Assembly: GCF_001280005.1 (NCBI RefSeq)
Contig: NZ_LGDW01000100.1
Location: forward strand, 1-11,783
Origin: Streptomyces sp. NRRL WC-3618
GTDB taxonomy: Bacteria > Actinomycetota > Actinomycetes > Streptomycetales > Streptomycetaceae
Reading direction: 5' to 3'
Length of the DNA: 11,783 bases
This document shows positions 6,776 through 11,783 of this stretch, in pieces. Numbering within the stretch: the stretch's first letter is position 1; every line of letters begins with the position of its first letter. Position numbers and translations under genes: made by a program. Under the pieces are notes generated by a model. It did not search any database, was not told where the DNA came from, and saw nothing but the letters and a program-made list of their open reading frames with translations.

Positions 6776-6792
6776 GGTCGCTCACCCTCCAG

Positions 6793-6813
6793 GTTGTTAA
6801 TTCTTCAACTATA
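6793..6813 (-). promoter_or_regulatory. candidate promoter/operator of the monooxygenase-reductase pair
   Basis: An AT-rich island unlike its surroundings. GTTG (6793-6796) and CAAC (6806-6809) bracket an imperfect dyad of 17 bases with AAT at its centre, in the size range of MarR-type operators. Directly beside it TATAGT (6813-6808, minus) fits a -10 box, 11 bases from a TTGTCG, too short for a normal -35 spacing. No regulator gene adjoins, so the binding protein would be encoded elsewhere. Confidence 0.35.
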
Positions 6814-6872
6814 TCGTCCGAGTGCGACAACCGCATCCTTGCCCGAGGTATTCCGGCGCGGGTCACGGCCCC

Positions 6873-6920
6873 GACGCACGGCGGCACCGCCCTGGAGGTG
6901 ACGGTGCCGCGGCGGGCGTC
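6873..6920 (-). terminator. terminator hairpin after the secreted-protein gene
   Basis: GCGGCACCG (6881-6889) and CGGTGCCGC (6902-6910) form a perfect 9-bp stem with a 12-base loop. An outer GACGC/GCGTC pair (6873-6877 and 6916-6920) can extend it across mismatches. It starts 8 bases after the stop codon of the 6929-7414 gene and isolates that gene from the monooxygenase promoter. Confidence 0.65.
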
Positions 6921-6928
6921 GGACGGCG

Positions 6929-7414
6929 TCAGAAGTAGTACGCGTCCCCCGTGTCGAGCACGAGCACGCGCTGCACGTCGTTGCCCCGGTTGCGGTCCAC
7001 GGCGCCGCCGCTCCAGACGGTGCCGATGTCCAGGGTCACCTCGGAGGGCGCGCCCCGAAGCCGCAGCCGCAGCCCGATCCGCTCGCCCACACCGTCGGCG
7101 GCCAGCGCACCCGTCCGGCACACGACCACCCGCGCCCCGAGCCGCGCGCACCCGTCCGGCAACTGCTGCCGGGCGGCGAGCGGCGCCGACCAGGTCAGCC
7201 GCACGGTCGCGTCGGCGACGGCGGACGGCCCGTGGTTGCGCGGCGTCACCCGCAGATCGATCCGCCCCCGCTCCAGCGACACAACCCCGTGATAGGCAAG
7301 ATCCGACTCGGGCCCCCCACTGTCGGCACCGGCGACCGCCCCACCCCCAACCACACCGACCGCAACCGCGACCGCACCCACGACCGCCACCAGCCCACGC
7401 GTCCAGATCCGCAC
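6929..7414 (-). CDS. secreted protein with DUF11-like beta domain
   Basis: A small exported protein, 161 residues from the GTG at 7414. The N-terminal ~30 residues are a signal peptide: positively charged start, a long Val/Ala/Gly core and an AGA-type cleavage region followed by [11 protein letters not shown]. The rest is mostly beta strands; [21 protein letters not shown] resembles the start of DUF11 domains, which have an Ig-like fold and occur in surface proteins. Two Cys residues in [11 protein letters not shown] may form a disulfide. The GTG at 7414 is preferred because GAGGAG (7423-7428) lies 8 bases before it; the next GTG upstream, 7423, overlaps that sequence. Transcribed alone, divergent from the YnfA-like gene and followed by a hairpin. 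Function unknown. Confidence 0.8.
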   Translation of the reverse strand: MRIWTRGLVAVVGAVAVAVGVVGGGAVAGADSGGPESDLAYHGVVSLERGRIDLRVTPRNHGPSAVADATVRLTWSAPLAARQQLPDGCARLGARVVVCRTGALAADGVGERIGLRLRLRGAPSEVTLDIGTVWSGGAVDRNRGNDVQRVLVLDTGDAYYF

Positions 7415-7533
7415 GCCACCCACTCCTCACCCAGAAGACAGAGACCGTCACCGCTGGTCGAAGCGATGTATCCCACCTGACGCGCACGACAGGCGCCCTC
7501 CAACAGGTGACGGCGAGCGCAGAACCGCAGCAC

Positions 7534-7557
7534 GGATGGCCGGATGGCCGGATGGCC
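7534..7557. repeat. three tandem copies of GGATGGCC
   Basis: Three perfect, adjacent 8-bp units lie 52 bases before the start of the YnfA-like gene, in the spacer between divergent genes. Each unit holds the palindrome GGCC at its junction with the next. They might be a small multi-site operator or simply a slippage product; nothing links them to a known regulator. Confidence 0.75.
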
Positions 7558-7608
7558 AGACGCCCGGCCCCCTGCGATCAGGCGGCAGCGGCATGCGAAG
7601 CTGCCCGC

Positions 7609-7947
7609 ATGTCGCCGGTCCTGCGCTCCGTAGCCCTGTTCGTCGTCGCCGCGCTGTTCGAGATCGGCGGCGCCTGGCTGGTCTGGCAGGGCGTACGCGA
7701 GCACCGGGGCTGGGCGTGGATCGGCGCGGGAATGCTGGCCCTGGGCGCGTACGGGTTCGTCGCCACGCTCCAGCCCGACGCCGAGTTCGGCCGCGTCCTG
7801 GCCGCGTACGGCGGTGTCTTCGTCGCCGGTTCACTGGCCTGGGGCATGGCGGCGGACGGCTACCGCCCGGACCGCTGGGACGTGACGGGCGCGCTGATCT
7901 GCCTCGCGGGCATGGCCGTGATCATGTACGCCCCACGAGGCGACTGA
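7609..7947 (+). CDS. YnfA/UPF0060 family four-helix membrane protein
   Basis: A 112-residue integral membrane protein, the usual length for YnfA (about 108 in E. coli). Four hydrophobic helices are visible at about 4-26, 34-54, 62-82 and 91-108. The conserved [15 protein letters not shown] (17-31) and the [31 protein letters not shown] region (65-95) are typical of the family, including the WDVTGA loop before helix 4. The family is related to small multidrug-resistance transporters; efflux of organic cations or antiseptics has been reported for some members, but the substrate here is unknown. The ATG at 7609 starts exactly at the conserved N-terminus; no strong ribosome-binding site is seen. 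It is convergent with the NTF2-like gene, 22 bases apart. Confidence 0.93.
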   Translation: MSPVLRSVALFVVAALFEIGGAWLVWQGVREHRGWAWIGAGMLALGAYGFVATLQPDAEFGRVLAAYGGVFVAGSLAWGMAADGYRPDRWDVTGALICLAGMAVIMYAPRGD

Positions 7948-7969
7948 GCGAGTACGTAGCCGGGCCAGG

Positions 7970-8398
7970 TCAGGTCAACTCGTCGGGCAGCAGCCCGAGT
8001 TGCCCCAGGAACTCCATCTGGTCGAAGTAGAGCCGGTAGTCGACGATGTGCCCGTCCCGGACCGTCGCGAGGTCGACGCCACGGATCCGGATCTCCTTCC
8101 CCGTGGCCGGCAGATGATCGCCGGAGGGCAGCCCGATCGGCCCGGTGTTGCGCCCGGTGAAGAACCCCTCGTCCACGGCGGTGTCGCCGATCTCGTACGC
8201 GTGCACGGACTCGTACGTGCCGTCGGGCACCGCGTCCGTCATCTGCCGCCAGTAGTCGACGATGTTGTCGCGCCCGTGGATCGCGCCGTCCGGGGTGACG
8301 GCGACCGCGTCGGGTGCGTAGAGCTCGGCGATCGCCTTGAGGTCGGCCGAGGTGATCGCCTCCGTGAGCCGGTCCATGACGTCGCGTGCTTCTCCCAT
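7970..8398 (-). CDS. NTF2/SnoaL-like family protein (SgcJ/EcaC type)
   Basis: A 142-residue cone-shaped alpha+beta barrel protein of the nuclear-transport-factor-2 superfamily. Seen: N-terminal helices with MDRLTEAITSADLKAIAELYAPDAVAVTPDG, then HGRDNIVDYWRQM (41-53) and the beta sheet to GKEIRIRGVDLATVRDGHIVDYRLYFDQMEFLGQLG (100-135), a pattern typical of SnoaL-like polyketide cyclases and ketosteroid-isomerase relatives. Such folds serve as enzymes or ligand-binding proteins; the substrate cannot be read from sequence. GGAGG with a 6-base spacer precedes the ATG at 8398, so the start is secure. The gene is divergent from the short-chain dehydrogenase across about 160 bases; shared regulation is possible but unproven. 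Confidence 0.88.
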   Translation of the reverse strand: MGEARDVMDRLTEAITSADLKAIAELYAPDAVAVTPDGAIHGRDNIVDYWRQMTDAVPDGTYESVHAYEIGDTAVDEGFFTGRNTGPIGLPSGDHLPATGKEIRIRGVDLATVRDGHIVDYRLYFDQMEFLGQLGLLPDELT

Positions 8399-8559
8399 GG
8401 TTCACCTCCAGTGCCGAGGATCACCCACCTCATTTTCCCACCGGATCCCGGCGACGGCAGAGCGGAACGGCCCGCCTGCCTATCCTGGGCACCCTGGGCG
8501 GACACTCAGCCGTCAGCCCGTACGCCCAGCCAGCCCGCCCAAGCCCCAGGAGCAGTCCC

Positions 8560-9339
8560 ATGGCCACCGCCGCCCCGTCCGCCGCCTCCCGCATCGCCGT
8601 GGTCACCGGCGCGAGCAGCGGAATCGGTGCCGCGACGGCCCGCCGGCTCGCCTCGGCCGGCTACCGCGTCGTCCTGACGGCCCGCCGCAAGGACCGTATC
8701 GAGGCGCTGGCCGAGGAGATCAACGCGACGGGCGGCCAGGCCACGGCGTACGCCCTGGACGTCACCGACCGCACGGCGGTGGACGAGTTCGCGTCCGCCT
8801 TCAAGAAGATCGGCGTCCTCGTCAACAACGCGGGCGGCGCACTCGGCGCCGACCCCGTGGCCACCGGCGACCCGGCCGACTGGCGCCAGATGTACGAGAC
8901 GAACGTCATCGGCACCCTCAACCTCACCCAGGCCCTCCTCCCCGCCCTGACGGCGAGCGGCGACGGCACGATCGTGATCGTCTCCTCCACCGCCGGCCAC
9001 AGCACGTACGAGGGCGGCGGAGGCTACGTCGCCGCCAAGCACGGCGCCCACGTCCTCGCGGAGACACTGCGCCTGGAGATCGTCGGCACCCCGGTCCGGG
9101 TCATCGAGATCGCGCCGGGCATGGTGAAGACCGACGAGTTCGCCCTGACCCGCTTCTCCGGCGACGCGGAGAGGGCGGCCAAGGTCTACGAGGGCGTGGC
9201 CGAACCCCTCACGGCGGACGACGTGGCGGACACCATCACCTGGACGGTCACCCGCCCGAGCCACGTCAACATCGACCTCCTGGTCGTGCGCCCCCGCGCC
9301 CAGGCATCGAACACGAAGGTGCACCGGGAGACCCGATGA
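8560..9339 (+). CDS. short-chain dehydrogenase/reductase (classical SDR)
   Basis: NAD(P)-dependent oxidoreductase of 259 residues with a Rossmann fold. Seen: cofactor loop TGASSGIG (16-23), Arg42/Arg43 after the second strand suggesting preference for NADPH, D67 in LDVTD, NNAG (89-92), N115, S143, and Y156/K160 in YVAAK, giving a complete Asn-Ser-Tyr-Lys tetrad, followed by the PG motif (186-187). The C-terminal half matches the YdfG-type serine/3-hydroxy acid dehydrogenase group (MVKTDEF and the ADDVADTITW segment), so a small hydroxy-acid substrate is likely but not certain. AGGAG lies 7 bases before the ATG at 8560. A TATCCT at 8481-8486 could be its -10 box. The stop codon overlaps the next gene start (ATGA), so the small membrane protein downstream is coupled to it. 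Confidence 0.95.
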   Translation: MATAAPSAASRIAVVTGASSGIGAATARRLASAGYRVVLTARRKDRIEALAEEINATGGQATAYALDVTDRTAVDEFASAFKKIGVLVNNAGGALGADPVATGDPADWRQMYETNVIGTLNLTQALLPALTASGDGTIVIVSSTAGHSTYEGGGGYVAAKHGAHVLAETLRLEIVGTPVRVIEIAPGMVKTDEFALTRFSGDAERAAKVYEGVAEPLTADDVADTITWTVTRPSHVNIDLLVVRPRAQASNTKVHRETR

Positions 9340-9515
9340 CGGCCGACGCGGACGACACCGCCGCCCGGGACCAGGACCGGGAGCGCGAACAACAGCTCCT
9401 GGCCCTGGAGAAGAAACGCGAACGGTACGTCTGGTACTACCTCGCGTACTTCCTCTTCGGCATCCACCTCGTGGCATTCGTCATGATCTACGCGGTGCTG
9501 CACGCCCCGAAGTAG
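9336..9515 (+). CDS. 59-residue single-span membrane protein coupled to the SDR
   Basis: A small protein starting in the ATGA overlap with the dehydrogenase stop codon and ending at TAG 9513-9515. Residues 1-31 are highly charged, with a Gln/Glu/Arg/Lys-rich amphipathic helix (about 10-31) that could form a short coiled coil. Residues 32-55 are a Tyr/Trp/Phe-rich transmembrane helix. Codon use is normal for the surrounding DNA, and the overlap supports real translation. It resembles small DUF6126-type membrane proteins of Streptomyces, a suggestion from memory rather than a firm assignment. Function unknown; its place suggests a membrane tether or partner for the dehydrogenase. Confidence 0.75.
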   Translation: MTADADDTAARDQDREREQQLLALEKKRERYVWYYLAYFLFGIHLVAFVMIYAVLHAPK

Positions 9516-9524
9516 TCCATACCC

Positions 9525-9553
9525 TGTGGGCAGACGGGCACTTACGGCCCACA
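9525..9553 (+). terminator. weak hairpin after the SDR operon
   Basis: TGTGGGC (9525-9531) can pair with GCCCACA (9547-9553), a 7-bp stem with a 15-base loop, 9 bases after the stop codon of the small membrane protein. A second CCCACA at 9557-9562 offers an alternative partner. The long loop and lack of a T-run make it only a candidate terminator. Confidence 0.35.
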
Positions 9554-9690
9554 TAACCCACAAGAGTGAATATCGCCGATCACCCGAACGACGTCTGAAC
9601 AGTCGATCCAGGCTCGCGCCACAACATCAAAACGACGGCCCACTGCCGGGATTGCCGGACAAACTCGCCTCCTGGACCCGTCCGCCTGAC

Positions 9691-9861
9691 ATGCGGGTCA
9701 TGCAATCGCGACGCAGTTGGACCGCTTCCGAGGACCAACTGTTGCTTCGGTCAGACGACATCGTGACCGTCTCCAGCGAACTCGGCCGTACCGAACAAAG
9801 TTGCCGCATGCGCCTGTGGAGGCTCCGCAACAGCCGAGTACTGATGCCGAACGACCAGTGA
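9691..9861 (+). CDS. small putative SANT/Myb-like DNA-binding protein
   Basis: A possible 56-residue protein. Its core, WTASEDQLLLR followed by VTVSSELGRTEQSCRMRLWRLR, resembles a single Myb/SANT or SANT-like helix-turn-helix with the first Trp, an acidic ED turn and a recognition helix ending in a basic stretch. The start is uncertain: ATG at 9691 and 9703 are both available, neither has a clear ribosome-binding site, and the frame stays open upstream to a GTG at 9526, though the extra residues look random. Base composition around it is clearly lower in GC than the flanking genes, which points to recent acquisition or relaxed selection. It ends just before a strong terminator shared with rtcB. 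It may be a genuine small regulator or a remnant of a larger gene. Confidence 0.4.
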   Translation: MRVMQSRRSWTASEDQLLLRSDDIVTVSSELGRTEQSCRMRLWRLRNSRVLMPNDQ

Positions 9862-9865
9862 ACCG

Positions 9866-9913
9866 CTGAGCCGTGAGGTCCAGAATCGCAAATGCCCTGG
9901 ACCTCACGGTCAG
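9866..9913. terminator. bidirectional terminator between the small ORF and rtcB
   Basis: CCGTGAGGTCCAG (9871-9883) and CTGGACCTCACGG (9897-9909) form a perfect 13-bp stem with a 13-base loop. CTGA (9866-9869) and TCAG (9910-9913) extend it with one bulged G. The rtcB stop codon (9910-9912) lies in the base of the stem. Confidence 0.82.
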
Positions 9914-11103
9914 CCCTTCACACAGATGAACTGCTTCAGCTTCGCCACGACCTCGACAAGATCCCGCTGCTGGCCCATGACCTGCTCGATCGGCTTGTAA
10001 GCACCAGGAATCTCGTCCACGACACCGGAGTCCTTACGGCACTCCACGCCCCGCGTCTGCTCCTCCAGGTCCTTCGCCGAGAAGCGACGCTTCGCCGCGC
10101 TGCGGCTCATGCGGCGACCGGCACCATGAGACGCCGAGTTGAAGGCCTTCTCGTTCCCGAGTCCCTTAACGATGTATGAACTGGTCCCCATCGAGCCGGG
10201 AATGATCCCGTACTCGCCGGAGCCCGCGCGGATCGCGCCCTTACGAGTGACCAACAGGTCCATGCCCTCGTACCGCTCCTCCGCCACATAGTTATGGTGA
10301 CAAGAGATCTCAGGCTCGAAGGTGGGCTTCGCCTTCTTGAACTCCTTGCGGATCACGTCCTGCAGAAGCGCCATCATGATCGCGCGATTATGCTTCGCAT
10401 ATTCCTGAGCCCAGTAGAGGTCGTTTCGGTATGCCGCCATCTGCGGAGTGTCCGATACGAAGACGGCGAGGTCGCGGTCGACCAGGCCCTGGTTGTGCGG
10501 AAGCTTCTGGGCCACACCTATATGGAATTCAGCAAGTTCCTTACCGATGTTCCGGGAACCGGAGTGAAGTGTCAGCCACACAATCCCCTCTGAATCGAGC
10601 AGAAGCTCAATGTAGTGGTTGCCCGAGCCTAGCGTCCCCATCTGCAGAGCCGCCCGCTCCCGCCGGAACCTCACCGCATCCGCAACCCCGTCAAACCGCC
10701 CCCAGAAGTCGTCCCACCCCCCAGTAGCGAACCCGTGCAGCCGCCCCGGATCAACAGGGCTGTCGTGCATGCCCCGGCCCACCGGAATCGCCTCCTCGAC
10801 CTTCGACCGCAGCCGGGACAGGTCGCCCGGCAGGTCGTTGGCCGTCAGGGACGTCCTGACGGCGGACATCCCGCAGCCGATGTCGACGCCCACCGCGGCC
10901 GGGCACACCGCACCGTGCATCGCGATGACCGATCCCACCGTCGCGCCCTTGCCGTAGTGCACGTCCGGCATGACGGCGAGCCCCTTGATCCACGGCAGCG
11001 TCGACACGTTGCGCAGCTGCTGCATCGCGACGTCCTCGACCGACGCGGGGTCGGCCCACATACGGATGGGTACCTTCGCGCCCGGCACTTCCACGTACGA
11101 CAT
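9910..11103 (-). CDS. rtcB: RtcB family RNA 3'-phosphate/5'-hydroxyl ligase
   Basis: RNA ligase that joins 2',3'-cyclic-phosphate or 3'-phosphate ends to 5'-hydroxyl ends using GTP and Mn2+, acting in RNA repair and, in some organisms, tRNA splicing. From the ATG at 11103 it has 397 residues (E. coli RtcB 408). Conserved features are intact: VGVDIGCGM with metal ligands D74 and C77, MGTLGSGNHYIE with the GNH motif at 161-163, H180 in LHSGSRNIG, H269/H270 in CHHNY, GSMGT (303-307), and SHGAGR with H326, the expected guanylylation site. AAGGA with a 4-base spacer precedes this ATG, and the predicted promoter lies 36 bases further upstream, so it is preferred over a TTG at 11130. No rtcA or rtcR gene adjoins. 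GC is lower over about 10260-10640 than in the 5' part (see findings). Cytoplasmic; single-gene transcription unit. Confidence 0.96.
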   Translation of the reverse strand: MSYVEVPGAKVPIRMWADPASVEDVAMQQLRNVSTLPWIKGLAVMPDVHYGKGATVGSVIAMHGAVCPAAVGVDIGCGMSAVRTSLTANDLPGDLSRLRSKVEEAIPVGRGMHDSPVDPGRLHGFATGGWDDFWGRFDGVADAVRFRRERAALQMGTLGSGNHYIELLLDSEGIVWLTLHSGSRNIGKELAEFHIGVAQKLPHNQGLVDRDLAVFVSDTPQMAAYRNDLYWAQEYAKHNRAIMMALLQDVIRKEFKKAKPTFEPEISCHHNYVAEERYEGMDLLVTRKGAIRAGSGEYGIIPGSMGTSSYIVKGLGNEKAFNSASHGAGRRMSRSAAKRRFSAKDLEEQTRGVECRKDSGVVDEIPGAYKPIEQVMGQQRDLVEVVAKLKQFICVKG

Positions 11104-11318
11104 ATCGTCCTTATTCCCCCGGAAAACCAACAGAAGCCTTTAAACGCAAAACCGACGCCAAGGTCAACGAAAGGGATGCCGGACCGGCGTACACAGTGGT
11201 GCGTGCGATAGACATTGTCTGCCGGTGACGCCCCCGTGCGGCAAGCGAATAACCAGCGGGGACACTGGAGCAGCACGCCCCCACAAAGATCACCAAGGAT
11301 CGTCGAGAGGACCTGCCC
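11104..11318. other. intergenic region between divergent rtcB and lipoprotein genes
   Basis: About 215 bases, noticeably lower in GC than flanking coding DNA. It holds the rtcB promoter and leader on the left and the lipoprotein ribosome-binding site on the right. A short inverted repeat AGACA-T-TGTCT lies at 11210-11220. I see no further gene and no clear promoter for the lipoprotein. Confidence 0.6.
11139..11167 (-). promoter_or_regulatory. sigma-70-type promoter of rtcB
   Basis: On the minus strand TTGACC (11167-11162) and TTTAAA (11144-11139) are spaced by 17 bases, a good vegetative promoter. The start of transcription would be near 11132, leaving a leader of about 29 bases to the ATG at 11103 with an AAGGA ribosome-binding site. 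No stress-type -35 (GGAAT) is seen. Confidence 0.6.
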
Positions 11319-11783
11319 GTGCAGCGGAAGGCCTACGTACCCGGCGTCGCCGCCCTCCTCGCGGCGCTGCTGGCCGGCTGCACCGGCGGCTCGGGCGGTG
11401 GTGACACCGCCGAGGACGCCAAGCCCGGCGACAGCGGCACCGCGACCACCGTGGCCCAGCCGGGCCGTTACCGCACGCTCCCCGAGCCCTGCAGCATCGT
11501 CAGCGACGGCACCCTCGACTCGCTGTTGCCCGGCATCAAGGAGCTCACGGACGAGGATCAGCGCGAGCAGGCGTACGAGGGTGTCTCGACCCTCACCTAC
11601 AACACGGACCGCAAGGTCGGCTGCCGTTGGAAGGTGACGTCGGTGGACGCCACCGACCGTCTCCTCGTCGATTTCGAACGGGTGGTGTCGTACGACAACT
11701 CCGTGAGCGACGACAGCCAGGCGGCGAACGTCTTCGCGACCAAGGTGGCGGCCGCCGACCTCCCGGAACCCATCGCCTCGGTC
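11319..11783 (+). CDS. DUF3558-like lipoprotein, 3' end outside window
   Basis: The first 155 residues of an exported lipoprotein; the frame is open at the window edge. The GTG at 11319 has GAGAGG 8 bases upstream. A short signal peptide ends in lipobox LAGC with lipidated Cys21, followed by a Gly/Asp/Ser/Thr-rich linker to about residue 48. The mature domain begins with PEPCSIVSDGTLDSLLPG and later has a GCRW motif; this PCS-to-GCxW pattern with two Cys is typical of DUF3558 lipoproteins of actinobacteria, where they probably form a disulfide. The family is of unknown function and attached to the outer face of the membrane. The gene is divergent from rtcB across about 215 bases. Confidence 0.82.
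   Translation, partial: MQRKAYVPGVAALLAALLAGCTGGSGGGDTAEDAKPGDSGTATTVAQPGRYRTLPEPCSIVSDGTLDSLLPGIKELTDEDQREQAYEGVSTLTYNTDRKVGCRWKVTSVDATDRLLVDFERVVSYDNSVSDDSQAANVFATKVAAADLPEPIASV

Noticed and set aside
7474..7509. CACCTG/CAGGTG pair in the divergent spacer before the YnfA-like gene
   Set aside because: Six-base arms 24 bases apart are expected by chance in this composition, and there is no relation to a promoter element.
9530..10640. Insertion by a mobile element or genomic island
   Set aside because: No transposase, integrase, target-site duplication or terminal inverted repeats are visible, and the low-GC zone ends inside an intact gene.
11210..11220. AGACATTGTCT as an operator
   Set aside because: Five-base arms are too short to separate from chance and it is not placed against a clear promoter.

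Overview
The window is ordinary high-GC actinobacterial chromosome, most likely Streptomyces or a close relative. Coding third positions are almost all G or C, GTG starts are common, several families present are typical of streptomycetes (DUF6153, DUF3558, the CE1758/CE1759 flavin pair), and secreted or lipid-anchored proteins are frequent. I see no transposase, integrase, tRNA, rRNA or CRISPR array.

Layout from left to right. A GH3 beta-N-acetylhexosaminidase of NagZ type runs leftward out of the window (about 1-1321, minus). Its leader contains a perfect 12-base inverted repeat that overlaps the start codon. After about 200 bases of AT-richer spacer comes a rightward pair: a small His-rich membrane-anchored DUF6153 protein (1563-1994) and a Met/His-rich DUF305 lipoprotein (2065-2679). 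A strong imperfect palindrome precedes the pair. A perfect 11-bp hairpin separates them from a convergent two-component system, sensor kinase 2806-4254 and OmpR-type regulator 4255-5001, both minus, whose stop and start codons directly abut. Upstream on the same strand lies a translationally coupled flavin pair: an FMN reductase (5079-5675) and a luciferase-like monooxygenase (5672-6775).

Next come a small secreted protein with a DUF11-like fold (6929-7414, minus), a YnfA/UPF0060 four-helix membrane protein (7609-7947, plus), an NTF2/SnoaL-like protein (7970-8398, minus), and a divergent short-chain dehydrogenase (8560-9339) coupled by ATGA overlap to a 59-residue membrane protein (9336-9515). 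The last third holds a low-GC stretch with a possible SANT/Myb-like small protein (9691-9861), a 13-bp bidirectional terminator, the RNA ligase RtcB (9910-11103, minus) and a DUF3558-like lipoprotein that runs off the right edge (11319 onward).

The best candidate for an under-described system is 1500-5001: a palindromic operator, two extracytoplasmic proteins rich in His and Met, and a facing two-component system. Together they look like an envelope metal (probably copper) handling and sensing module. The metal and any link between the two halves are inference. The rest is a set of independent housekeeping or accessory genes with clear boundaries.
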